NCBI GenBank assembly: GCA_904420065.1
Contig: CAJFTU010000028.1
Span: 17,370 to 81,369 of the forward strand
Direction of reading: 5' to 3'
DNA from: an uncultured Emergencia sp.
GTDB lineage: Bacteria > Bacillota > Clostridia > Peptostreptococcales > Anaerovoracaceae
DNA: 64,000 nucleotides
Position numbers and translations under genes: made by a program. Below, one piece after another: positions 17,360 through 25,884 of the stretch. Each line of letters begins with the position of its first letter. The stretch's first letter is position 1. The notes beneath the pieces are model-generated. The model did no database searches. It was not told the DNA's origin and was given only the letters and a program-made list of their open reading frames with translations.

Positions 17360-18546
17360 TGATTCTGAAAAACTGCAGACTTCTCGCGCCTCTCTCTGAC
17401 GGAAAGAGCAGTGAGAAAGGCGCCGTATCCATTGTACAGGGAAAGATTCAAGCGGTTTATGAGAACGGAGAAGCAGCCGAAGGGACAGACGGCGAAGAAA
17501 TCGTCGACTGCGGAGGAAAAACGCTGCTTCCGGGGCTGATCGACGCGCATACGCATATTGCCGGGCTTCGCGGATATCATCCGGGAAAGGTGAAAGATCC
17601 CATATCCTTCTTCCTGGAGACGTGCGCGGAAACCGGAAAATATTTGGACTGCGGATTTACCACCATCAGAGACTGCGGAACGCCTCTGCGGGTGGCCAAC
17701 TACGTAAGAGAAGCTTACGAACGGGGAATTGGAGAGGGTCCTCGGATCATTTCCTGCGGATTGATCTTAATGCCTACGGAAATCGAAAGGAGCGACGATC
17801 TCTACGATATCTACAGCTTTACCGACAGCGCCGACGAAGGAAGAAAAGCGGCGAGAAGAGAATTGGCTGAACGAGGTGACTTTGTAAAGGTGATGGCATC
17901 GGGATCGGCTCTTCATAAACGAGGCATTCCGGTTCAGCCGATCATGACCAGAGAAGAGATAGAGGCGATCGTGGAAGCGGCAAAGCTGAAAGACAGTTAT
18001 GTGGCGGCTCACGCCCATGGGGATGGCGCCGTCAGACTGTGCGCCGAGGCCGGAGTGCGCACTGTAGAACACGCCTCCTTTGTCAGCGGCGAAACCATTC
18101 ATCTGCTGAAGGAAAAAGAAAACTGCTATCTGATTCCGACCATTTCGGCCATGTATCAGAATCCTGCGAAAACGTCGGAGGAGTATAGGTTTCTGCTTCA
18201 GAAGCTGGAGGAGATGCTGAAGATATCTTCTGCCTGTTTGCAAAAGGCATATGAGAGCGGGTTGGAAATGGGATTTGGTACGGACAGCTGCCCGGGAATG
18301 GATCAGTACGAGGAAGGTATCGAGTTTCGGTTCCGCAGCGAGCTGTGCGGTATGGAAAACCTGGATATTCTGGCTCAGGCCACCAAACTCAACGCCAAGA
18401 TTTTGGGCATCGACCATATTACAGGAGAAATTCGTCCGGGACTCAGCGCGGATCTGATTTTAGTCGACGGAAGGCCGGATGAGGATCTTTCGGTCATGTA
18501 CCGGAAACCCGAGCAGGTGTTCCTGAATGGACGAAGAGTGAGATAA
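17359..18546 (+). CDS. amidohydrolase family protein (imidazolonepropionase-like)
   Basis: This 395-residue metal-dependent hydrolase has the HxH pair in DAHTHIAG (near residue 54), a metal-bridging Lys in FVKVMASG (near 174), His in AAHAHGDGA (near 216) and VEHASF (near 236), and the catalytic Asp in GTDSCPGMD (near 312). It belongs to the branch that cleaves cyclic amides or dipeptide-like substrates (prolidase-like Sgx group). The substrate is unknown. Start-stop overlap with the RidA gene suggests both act in one pathway of amino-acid breakdown. Confidence 0.82.
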   Translation: MILKNCRLLAPLSDGKSSEKGAVSIVQGKIQAVYENGEAAEGTDGEEIVDCGGKTLLPGLIDAHTHIAGLRGYHPGKVKDPISFFLETCAETGKYLDCGFTTIRDCGTPLRVANYVREAYERGIGEGPRIISCGLILMPTEIERSDDLYDIYSFTDSADEGRKAARRELAERGDFVKVMASGSALHKRGIPVQPIMTREEIEAIVEAAKLKDSYVAAHAHGDGAVRLCAEAGVRTVEHASFVSGETIHLLKEKENCYLIPTISAMYQNPAKTSEEYRFLLQKLEEMLKISSACLQKAYESGLEMGFGTDSCPGMDQYEEGIEFRFRSELCGMENLDILAQATKLNAKILGIDHITGEIRPGLSADLILVDGRPDEDLSVMYRKPEQVFLNGRRVR

Positions 18547-19234
18547 ACAGAATATGTTTACGAAAAAGAGCGACGTAAAATTATCCGTTATTGATGATTG
18601 GGCGGCGCTCTCTTTGCATGGGAAAATATAAACGTGTGCAGCACATTTTTTTGCGCGGCTCAGCTGTCTTTGCTTACGATCTGCCATATTGGACGGTGAA
18701 AAAGCGATTTCAGACGGCGAGAATACGGCTTTCTGTTGAAAAGTGCCATACTGCATTGATTTTTTTTGATTTCAGACGGTCGATTTCCGGACATCAGAGT
18801 TTGCCTGGCGAAAAGGATGTCGATGGGTATAACTGGAGATACACCGAGAGCAATCTGACGGTAAGCGGCTCCTGCCTGACGTACAAAAAAGTGTCTGAAA
18901 CGAAGTTTTTTTCAATCGATATGGCAGATTTCCCTCTTCGGTTTTGTTTTTGCCGTCTGAAAATAAAAAAAAATCGAAGAGTATGGCGGATTTCGTTTTC
19001 GAAGCTGCTTTCCTGCCGGCAAGCCTTTTGGAAAAGTAGGTCCGGCCGATAGGACTGGTGCCTGTGGCAAGATCCATCCCCCATGAAGTATTTGTTTCTT
19101 TGTTGCAGACAGGTCAAAGGTACTATTGACAAAAATATGTCGAAGACGATAGAATAGTCCCGAGTGTTTTTTATGTGATTTTGTAGAAAGGAGTGTGTCA
19201 GATCGCCAAACAGCGATGCTGATGCAGTTGCAGG
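18547..19234 (+). other. 688-base intergenic region with repeated short elements
   Basis: No credible gene is present. An AAAGAGCG...CGCTCT hairpin after the amidohydrolase gene (18564-18622) may end transcription. GATTTCAGACGG occurs at 18706 and 18768, and its inverse CCGTCTGAAA at 18953. ATCTGCCATAT (18679) is repeated in inverse as ATATGGCAGAT (18919), with a near copy TATGGCGGATTTC near 18983. The hydrogenase promoter is at the right end. The origin of the repeats is unknown. Confidence 0.5.
19126..19155 (+). promoter_or_regulatory. candidate sigma-A promoter for hydrogenase set 1
   Basis: TTGACA at 19126 and TAGAAT at 19150 are 18 bases apart. A strong AAAGGAG lies at 19187, 42 bases before the annotated start of the first gene, which itself has only a poor ribosome site. 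Confidence 0.6.
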
Positions 19235-19711
19235 ATGTTAGAGCAAGAGTATTACGACAAAGCTGACGAAATTATTGCGTCCCATGGACGGACGCAGGCG
19301 GACCTGATCCCGATTATTCAGGATATTCAGGAAGAGTACCGTTATCTGCCGCCGGAACTTCTTACTTATGTGGCTGAAAAGCTGGACATTTACGAATCCC
19401 AGGCATACAGCGTAGCTACCTTTTACGAGAACTTTTCTTTCGATCCGAAGGGAAAGTATATTATCAAAGTCTGCGACGGGACGGCCTGTCACGTCCGCAA
19501 ATCCATTCCTATTCTGGAGACCCTTTACGCCAAGCTGGGCCTTTCCGAGGAGAAGCACACCACAGAAGATATGCTTTTCACCCTCGAAACCGTTTCCTGC
19601 CTGGGTGCGTGCGGTCTCGCGCCGGTAATGACGGTCAACGACAAGGTCTATCCGTCCATGACGCCGGAAAAAGCCGTAGAACTGGTAGATGAATTAAGAG
19701 GAGAAAAATGA
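19235..19711 (+). CDS. hydC: NuoE-like subunit of bifurcating [FeFe]-hydrogenase, set 1
   Basis: This 158-residue thioredoxin-like [2Fe-2S] protein passes electrons between the NADH module and the hydrogenase. The cluster cysteines are in CDGTAC (near 86) and CLGACG (near 127), with the usual VATFYENFSF and LAPVMTVND segments. A stop codon lies 13 bases before the ATG in frame, so this or a later codon must be the start, even though the Shine-Dalgarno is weak. A short overlapping frame from GTG 19195 to 19266 could couple translation (inference). Its stop overlaps the next start. Confidence 0.9.
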   Translation: MLEQEYYDKADEIIASHGRTQADLIPIIQDIQEEYRYLPPELLTYVAEKLDIYESQAYSVATFYENFSFDPKGKYIIKVCDGTACHVRKSIPILETLYAKLGLSEEKHTTEDMLFTLETVSCLGACGLAPVMTVNDKVYPSMTPEKAVELVDELRGEK

Positions 19712-21597
19712 TGAAGAAAATTGTTGACAGAGCTTCTCTCGACCACGCGGGGCAGGCGGCAAAAGCGGCGATTGCCGGAAACAAGTGCAGAATACTGATC
19801 TGCGCGGGAACCGGCTGCATGGCCGGCGGATCGGGAGAAATTTACGATAGGATGTGTGAACTTGCCGCATCCAATCCGAATGTGGAGGTTCATTTTGGCG
19901 AAGAAATTGCTCACGGGGACGGCGATATCGCTGTACGAAAGAGCGGCTGCCACGGATTCTGCGAGATGGGACCGCTGATGCGGATCGAGCCTCACGATGT
20001 GCTGTACACCAAGGTCAGCGTGGAGGACTGTGAAGAGATATTCAACAAGACCATCCGAAACGGAGAGCTGATTCCCCGCCTTCTGTTCAAGCAGAACGGA
20101 CAGGACTGTCCGCGTCAGGAGGATATCGGATTCTATAAAAAGCAGACGAGAAACGTGCTGAAAAACTGCGGCCATATCGATGCGGAGCACATACAGGAGT
20201 ATCTGTCGATCGGCGGTTACCAGGCGCTGGCCAGAGTCCTGTTCGATATGCAGCCTGAGGAAGTCATTGAGGAGATCACCAAGTCGGGCCTGAGAGGCCG
20301 GGGCGGAGCAGGTTTCCCGACGGGCAAAAAATGGTCTCAGGTTGCGAGGCAGGAAGAAAAGAAGAGATACGTGGTCTGCAACGGCGACGAGGGCGATCCG
20401 GGCGCATTTATGGACCGGAGCATCATGGAAGGCGATCCGCACAAGATGATCGAGGGCATGATCATCGCGGCTTATGCCGTTTCGGCGGACGAGGGATACA
20501 TCTATGTCCGCGCAGAGTATCCGCTGGCGATCAGTCGTCTGAAGCGGGCAATTGCTCAGGCTGAAGAATGGGGCCTGCTTGGTGATCACATCCTGGGGAC
20601 CGACTTCTCCTTCCATCTTCACATCAACAGAGGAGCCGGAGCTTTTGTCTGCGGTGAGGGAAGCGCTCTGACTGCATCCATAGAAGGAAACCGGGGAATG
20701 CCGCGGGTTAAGCCGCCGAGAACGGTGGAAAAAGGCCTATTCGACAAGCCGACCGTGTTAAACAACGTGGAAACCTACGCCAATGTGCCGATGATCATCG
20801 AAAACGGCGCGGAGTGGTTTGCGGGGATCGGTACCGAAAAGAGTCCGGGCACCAAGGCCTTTGCCCTTACCGGAAGCGTAAAGCATACCGGTCTTATCGA
20901 AGTTCCTATGGGAACCACTCTTCGGGAAGTTATCTATGATATCGGCGGAGGCATTAAGGACGAACGGGAATTCAAGGCCGTACAGATCGGCGGACCGTCA
21001 GGCGGATGTCTGACCAAAGAACATCTGGATATGCCGCTGGACTTCGACTCGCTGAAAGCTATCGGTGCGATGATCGGCTCCGGCGGACTTGTGGTCATGG
21101 ATGATCACACCTGTATGGTAGAGGTGGCCCGATTCTTTATGAATTTCACCCAGAATGAGAGCTGCGGAAAGTGTGTGCCTTGCAGAGAGGGAACCAAGCG
21201 AATGCTGGAAATACTCGAGCGAATCGTGGGCGGAAAGGGAATCATGGAGGATCTGGATCTGCTGGATGAGCTCTCCCAGACCATAACCGATACCGCACTC
21301 TGCGGTTTGGGCAAGTGTGCCGCCCAGCCGGTTATGAGTACGATGAAATTTTTCCGCGAGGAATACGAACAGCACGTGAAGGAAAAGCGGTGCGTTTCCA
21401 TGAACTGTGAAGCGCTGCGAAAATTCGTCATCGATCCGCAGAAATGCAAGGGCTGTTCCAAGTGCGCAAGGAACTGTCCGGCCGGAGCCATCAAGGGCCA
21501 GATAAGAAAAGCTTATGAGATAGATTTTGACACGTGTATCAAGTGCGGAGCCTGCTTGTCGGACTGCGCCTTCGACGCGATACATATCGAGTGGTAG
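19708..21597 (+). CDS. hydB: NuoF-like NADH-binding subunit of bifurcating [FeFe]-hydrogenase, set 1
   Basis: This is a 629-residue flavoprotein. Order of domains: thioredoxin-like [2Fe-2S] end (CAGTGC near 32, CHGFC near 76), FMN/NADH core (GRGGAGFPTGKKW near 194, GDEGDPGAFMDRS, CGEGSALTASIEGNRG near 312), a 4Fe-4S site ESCGKCVPC (near 485) and two C-terminal ferredoxin clusters (CKGCSKCARNCP, CIKCGACLSDC). The GEGSAL variant replaces the GEETAL found in set 2. In this complex FMN is the likely bifurcation site linking NADH, ferredoxin and H2. It ends in TAG, with another TAG two codons on. Confidence 0.92.
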   Translation: MMKKIVDRASLDHAGQAAKAAIAGNKCRILICAGTGCMAGGSGEIYDRMCELAASNPNVEVHFGEEIAHGDGDIAVRKSGCHGFCEMGPLMRIEPHDVLYTKVSVEDCEEIFNKTIRNGELIPRLLFKQNGQDCPRQEDIGFYKKQTRNVLKNCGHIDAEHIQEYLSIGGYQALARVLFDMQPEEVIEEITKSGLRGRGGAGFPTGKKWSQVARQEEKKRYVVCNGDEGDPGAFMDRSIMEGDPHKMIEGMIIAAYAVSADEGYIYVRAEYPLAISRLKRAIAQAEEWGLLGDHILGTDFSFHLHINRGAGAFVCGEGSALTASIEGNRGMPRVKPPRTVEKGLFDKPTVLNNVETYANVPMIIENGAEWFAGIGTEKSPGTKAFALTGSVKHTGLIEVPMGTTLREVIYDIGGGIKDEREFKAVQIGGPSGGCLTKEHLDMPLDFDSLKAIGAMIGSGGLVVMDDHTCMVEVARFFMNFTQNESCGKCVPCREGTKRMLEILERIVGGKGIMEDLDLLDELSQTITDTALCGLGKCAAQPVMSTMKFFREEYEQHVKEKRCVSMNCEALRKFVIDPQKCKGCSKCARNCPAGAIKGQIRKAYEIDFDTCIKCGACLSDCAFDAIHIEW

Positions 21598-21608
21598 GAG
21601 GTATAGCT

Positions 21609-23297
21609 ATGGGATATATGACGATCAACAACAGAAAAATCCAATTCACCGATGAAAAAAATATCCTGACGGTGATCCGTAAAGCCGGGATAGAACTGCC
21701 TACGTTCTGCTACCATTCCGAGCTCTCCACCTACGGCGCCTGCCGCATGTGCGTGGTAGAGGATGACAAGGGGAAAATTTTCGCCTCCTGCTCTGAAGTT
21801 CCGCGGGATGGCATGGCGATCTTTACCAATACCCGGAGGCTTCAGCATCACCGCAAGATGATCATCGAGCTGCTGCTGTCTTCTCACTGCCGCGACTGTA
21901 CTACCTGCACGCCTAACGGCCGATGCGGCCTGCAGAAGCTGGCCAGACAGCTGGGCATTGAAGAGGTGCGGTTTGAGAACTATAAGGAAGAACTGCCTCT
22001 GGATACCAGTTCTCCGGCTATTGTCAGAAATCCGAACAAGTGCATACTCTGCGGAGACTGTGTTCGGATGTGCCATGAGATGGAAGGCGTAGGCATCCTG
22101 GGATTCGCCAAGCGGGGTTCCAAGATGCAGATTTCCACTCCCTTCGGCAGAAAACTGTCGGAGACCACCTGCGTCAGCTGCGGACAGTGCCGGGTAGTCT
22201 GCCCTACCGGAGCGATCACCATCAAACAGGATATCGAACCGATTTGGGATCTGCTCGAGGATAAAAACGTGCGGGTAGTCGCCCAGATTGCGCCGGCGGT
22301 CAGAGTGGCGGCAGGAGAGCTGTTCGGTATGCCGCAGGGAAGAAATTCTCTGGGCCATCTTGCTGCGGCCCTTCGTTACATCGGCTTCGACGAGGTATAT
22401 GATACGGATTTCGGCGCCGATCTGACGGTAGTGGAAGAGTCTAAAGAACTCCTTCAGCGGCTGAAGTCAGGAGAAAATCTGCCGCTGTTTACCTCCTGCT
22501 GTCCCGCATGGGTGAAATTCTGCGAAACCCGCTATCCGCAGCTCAAAGAGCATATTTCTACCTGCCGTTCTCCGCAGGAGATGTTCGGCGCACTGATTAA
22601 AGAAGATGCCCGTTTGCGCAGAGAGGAAGACGGACGTAGAACCGTGGTGGTGTCCATCATGCCTTGTACGGCTAAAAAAGCGGAAATTCGCAGACCGGAG
22701 CATTACGACGAAGACGGACAGATTGTCGACTATGTGCTGACGACATCGGAAATTGCCGATATGATCACAACGGAGGGGATCAATCTGGCCAAGATTACGC
22801 CGGAAGCGTTGGATATGCCTTTCGGAATGTCCTCCGGCGCGGGGGCTATTTTCGGCGCCACAGGCGGAGTTACAGAGGCTGTTCTGCGCTGTCTGATGAA
22901 TGATAACAGTGCAGCCAGGCTGGAAGCAATCAGCTTTTCCGGAGTCCGGGGAGCCGAAGGTATCAAGGAAACTACGGTAGAACTGGAAGGCAGAGAAGTG
23001 AAGATCGCTGTGGTCAACGGTTTGATCAACGCGGAAAAACTGCTGAATAAGCTGGAAGCCGGAGAGGTTTACTACGATTTTATAGAGGTCATGGCCTGCA
23101 GACACGGCTGCGTCGGCGGAGGCGGACAGCCGGTAGCCCTGGGCGCGGAGCCGAAGCTGGCCCGTCAGGATGGGCTGTATCGATTTGACAATCTCTCTCA
23201 GATCAAGCTGTCCAGTCAGAATCCGGTAGTACAGGATATGTATCAGGGAATTCTGAAGGGGAAAGAGCATAAGCTGCTGCACAACGAGAAAAGATAG
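21609..23297 (+). CDS. hydA: [FeFe]-hydrogenase catalytic subunit, set 1
   Basis: This 562-residue protein makes or uses H2. N-terminal [2Fe-2S] cysteines are C34, C45, C48 and C61; the His-ligated cluster is H93/C97/C100/C106; two ferredoxin clusters follow (CILCGDCVRMC, CVSCGQCRVVCP). H-cluster motifs are TSCCPAW (L1), MPCTAKKAE (L2) and EVMACRHGCVGGGGQP (L3). The start at 21609 has AGGAGG 6 bases upstream; the open frame back to 21534 overlaps hydB and is not used. A perfect terminator follows. It is clearly diverged from the set 2 protein, including SSGAGAIFG versus STGAGTIFG. Confidence 0.95.
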   Translation: MGYMTINNRKIQFTDEKNILTVIRKAGIELPTFCYHSELSTYGACRMCVVEDDKGKIFASCSEVPRDGMAIFTNTRRLQHHRKMIIELLLSSHCRDCTTCTPNGRCGLQKLARQLGIEEVRFENYKEELPLDTSSPAIVRNPNKCILCGDCVRMCHEMEGVGILGFAKRGSKMQISTPFGRKLSETTCVSCGQCRVVCPTGAITIKQDIEPIWDLLEDKNVRVVAQIAPAVRVAAGELFGMPQGRNSLGHLAAALRYIGFDEVYDTDFGADLTVVEESKELLQRLKSGENLPLFTSCCPAWVKFCETRYPQLKEHISTCRSPQEMFGALIKEDARLRREEDGRRTVVVSIMPCTAKKAEIRRPEHYDEDGQIVDYVLTTSEIADMITTEGINLAKITPEALDMPFGMSSGAGAIFGATGGVTEAVLRCLMNDNSAARLEAISFSGVRGAEGIKETTVELEGREVKIAVVNGLINAEKLLNKLEAGEVYYDFIEVMACRHGCVGGGGQPVALGAEPKLARQDGLYRFDNLSQIKLSSQNPVVQDMYQGILKGKEHKLLHNEKR

Positions 23298-23303
23298 AAC
23301 GCG

Positions 23304-23350
23304 GCGGCGCTGCATGAATAAAAATGCAGCGCCGCTTTTTAAATGGAGCT
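23304..23350 (+). terminator. intrinsic terminator after hydrogenase set 1
   Basis: GCGGCGCTGCAT (23304-23315) pairs perfectly with 23334-23345, with an 18-base loop, and is followed by five or more T. The two hydrogenase sets are therefore probably separate transcripts. Confidence 0.9.
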
Positions 23351-23451
23351 GAACTTTTACAATTAAAACAAGAAAAAAATGTTTTTTTTAGCAGAGAACA
23401 CAAAGATTGCTGTAAATTGCTAAAATCTTTTGAATTTTTATAACAATTTTG

Positions 23452-23480
23452 TTGACAGGACTAAATTTTCATCATAAAAT
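23452..23480 (+). promoter_or_regulatory. consensus sigma-A promoter for hydrogenase set 2
   Basis: TTGACA at 23452 and TAAAAT at 23475 are separated by 17 bases. The region is strongly AT-rich. Confidence 0.85.
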
Positions 23481-23498
23481 TAGTTAATCATTTAACAA
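23481..23498 (+). promoter_or_regulatory. candidate Rex operator for hydrogenase set 2
   Basis: TAGTTAATCATTTAACAA immediately follows the -10 box. It differs at one position from the clostridial Rex consensus TTGTTAA-N4-TTAACAA. Rex is a repressor released by NADH, so H2 production would rise when NADH is high. The assignment rests on the motif match and the gene it controls. Confidence 0.6.
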
Positions 23499-23530
23499 AA
23501 AGTCACTATGTCTATTTTAAGGAGAAAAAA

Positions 23531-24013
23531 ATGTGTAACTGCAAAGAAATGACAGCGAAGTTTGAAAGACTTGATGAGATTATTGCCAGGCACAGGGAAG
23601 AGCGGGGCGCGTTGATTCCGATACTGCACGAGGCGCAGGAGCTTTTCGGCTATCTGCCTTATGAAGTTCAGGAGAGAATCGCAGACGGTCTGGGGATTTC
23701 CATGGCGAAGGTCTACGGGGTCGTAACCTTCTATTCTCAGTTCTCGTTAAAGAAAAAGGGCAAATACAGGATCAATGTCTGTATGGGTACTGCCTGTTAC
23801 GTAAAGGGAGCCAACGATATCCTCGGGAAGTTCCTCGAACGTCTCTCGATTGAAGTGGGCGGATGCACACCTGACGGGAAGTTTTCACTGGATTCCTGCC
23901 GGTGCATCGGAGCCTGCGGTCTGGCTCCGGTGGTAACCATCAACGATGAGGTTTACGGAAGACTTACGCCGGAGCAGGTAGAGTCGATTCTTGACGAATA
24001 TGAGCAGAAGTAG
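23531..24013 (+). CDS. hydC: NuoE-like subunit of bifurcating [FeFe]-hydrogenase, set 2
   Basis: This 160-residue thioredoxin-like [2Fe-2S] protein has cluster cysteines in CMGTAC (near 87) and CIGACG (near 129); VVTFYSQFSLKKKGKY matches NuoE/HydC proteins. TAAGGAG precedes the ATG by 7 bases, unlike the set 1 paralog. The first residues MCNCKEM add two N-terminal Cys not seen in set 1. It ends in TAG, 12 bases before the NuoF-like gene. Confidence 0.92.
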   Translation: MCNCKEMTAKFERLDEIIARHREERGALIPILHEAQELFGYLPYEVQERIADGLGISMAKVYGVVTFYSQFSLKKKGKYRINVCMGTACYVKGANDILGKFLERLSIEVGGCTPDGKFSLDSCRCIGACGLAPVVTINDEVYGRLTPEQVESILDEYEQK

Positions 24014-24025
24014 CAGGAGGAGAGA

Positions 24026-25861
24026 ATGAACAAGACCATAAACGATATTCAGAAGATCAAAGATGATACGCTGAAGTCCTTCGGAAACCGGATTGGACAG
24101 GATGACAGCCGGATATACATAATGACCTGCTGCGGTACGGGCTGTACTTCGTCAGGCGCTCTGAAAAACAGGGAGAAGTTGGATGAACTGATGGAGCGGG
24201 ACGGACTGCAGGATAAGGTACACGTCATAAAGACGGGCTGCTTTGGTCTCTGCGCCGAAGGTCCGATTCTGATGGTGTATCCGGAAAATGTGATGTATAC
24301 CAACGTGACGCCGGATGACATCAATGAGATCTGGGAAGCCCACATCCGCAACGGCAGAGTAGTGGAACGTCTCAGGTCGGAGAACGAGCTGAATTTTTTC
24401 TCTAAGCAGATGAGAATATCCTTAAGAAACTGCGGACGGATCGATCCGGAGAACATAGACGAATACATCGCTTACGGCGGCTATGAGGCCCTGGCAAAGG
24501 TGTTGACTGAGATGGAACCGGAGGACGTTATTGGCGTCGTCAAGGCTTCCGGCCTTCGCGGAAGAGGCGGCGGCGGATTTTCTACCGGTGTAAAGTGGCA
24601 GTTTGCCGCTGATCAGCAGGTGAAGGAGAAGTACGTCTGCTGCAATGCCGACGAGGGAGATCCCGGAGCCTTTATGGACCGCTCTGTTCTGGAGGGGGAT
24701 CCTCACTCGGTCATTGAAGCCATGGCCATCGCCGGTTATGCCATAGGTGCGGATCAGGGTTATGTCTACGTCCGGGCCGAGTATCCCATTGCCGTACAGA
24801 GACTTTCCCTCGCCATCGAGCAAGCTGAAGAGTACGGACTGCTTGGTGACGATATCCTGGGATTGGGCTTTAAATTCAATTTGGAGATTCGTCTTGGCGC
24901 GGGCGCTTTTGTCTGCGGCGAGGAAACGGCGCTGATGACGTCCATCGAAGGAAATCGGGGCGAGCCGAGAATCAAGCCTCCATTTCCTGCCGTAGAAGGT
25001 CTCTTTGGCAAACCGACCATATTGAACAACGTAGAGACCCTGTCAAACATCCCGCAGATCATCATGAAAGGCGCGGACTGGTTTTCTTCTATCGGAACGG
25101 AAAAATCTCACGGAACAAAGGTCTTTGCTCTGGGCGGCAAGATCAACAACACCGGCCTTGTGGAGGTGCCTATGGGCACTACCCTCAGAGAGATCATCTA
25201 TGAGATCGGCGGAGGAATTCCGGGAGGAAAAGAATTCAAGGCGGTTCAGACCGGCGGGCCTTCCGGCGGCTGTATTCCCGCGCAGTTTTTAGACAGTCCT
25301 ATTGATTACGATTCTCTCCTTGAACTGAAATCCATGATGGGTTCCGGCGGTATGATCGTCATGGACGAGGATACCTGTATGGTTGATATCGCTAAATTCT
25401 ATCTGGAATTTACCGTGGACGAATCCTGTGGAAAATGTCCTCCTTGCAGGATCGGAACCAAGCGGATGCTGGAGATCCTGACCAATATTACTGACGGAAA
25501 GGGAAGTCTTGAGGATCTCGACGAGCTGGAATACCTGGCCAAAAATATTCAGAAGGGAGCGCTGTGCGGTCTTGGACAGACGGCGCCTAATCCGGTTCTG
25601 TCCACGATGAAATATTTCCGGGATGAATATATCGCCCACGTGGTCGATAAGAAGTGTCCTGCAGGGGTATGCGTTTCCATGCTTCGCTATGTCATCATGG
25701 AAGACCTGTGTAAAAGGTGCGGACTTTGCGCCAGAAACTGTCCTGCCCAGTGCATTTCGGGCAGCAAGAACACGCCTTATGTGATCGATAACGATAAATG
25801 TCTCAAGTGCGGCGTCTGTATGGAAAAATGTCCGTTCAAGGCTATCATGAAGAACGCTTAA
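24026..25861 (+). CDS. hydB: NuoF-like NADH-binding subunit of bifurcating [FeFe]-hydrogenase, set 2
   Basis: This 611-residue flavoprotein has the same plan as its set 1 paralog: [2Fe-2S] thioredoxin-like end (CCGTGC near 32, CFGLC near 74), FMN/NADH core (GRGGGGFSTGVKW, CGEETALMTSIEGNRG), ESCGKCPPC, and two ferredoxin clusters at the end (CKRCGLCARNCP, CLKCGVCMEKCP). Here the canonical GEETAL is kept. ALCGLGQTAPNP lacks the extra Cys present in set 1 (ALCGLGKCAAQP). It lies 23 bases before hydA with GGAGGA between them. Confidence 0.93.
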   Translation: MNKTINDIQKIKDDTLKSFGNRIGQDDSRIYIMTCCGTGCTSSGALKNREKLDELMERDGLQDKVHVIKTGCFGLCAEGPILMVYPENVMYTNVTPDDINEIWEAHIRNGRVVERLRSENELNFFSKQMRISLRNCGRIDPENIDEYIAYGGYEALAKVLTEMEPEDVIGVVKASGLRGRGGGGFSTGVKWQFAADQQVKEKYVCCNADEGDPGAFMDRSVLEGDPHSVIEAMAIAGYAIGADQGYVYVRAEYPIAVQRLSLAIEQAEEYGLLGDDILGLGFKFNLEIRLGAGAFVCGEETALMTSIEGNRGEPRIKPPFPAVEGLFGKPTILNNVETLSNIPQIIMKGADWFSSIGTEKSHGTKVFALGGKINNTGLVEVPMGTTLREIIYEIGGGIPGGKEFKAVQTGGPSGGCIPAQFLDSPIDYDSLLELKSMMGSGGMIVMDEDTCMVDIAKFYLEFTVDESCGKCPPCRIGTKRMLEILTNITDGKGSLEDLDELEYLAKNIQKGALCGLGQTAPNPVLSTMKYFRDEYIAHVVDKKCPAGVCVSMLRYVIMEDLCKRCGLCARNCPAQCISGSKNTPYVIDNDKCLKCGVCMEKCPFKAIMKNA

Positions 25862-25884
25862 GAGAGTATAGTGGAGGACGAAGA

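Noticed and set aside
18591..19052. 153-codon open frame in the gap before the hydrogenases
   Set aside because: It has no ribosome site, an odd composition rich in Phe, Arg and Ser, and runs through the repeated elements; no protein family is visible.
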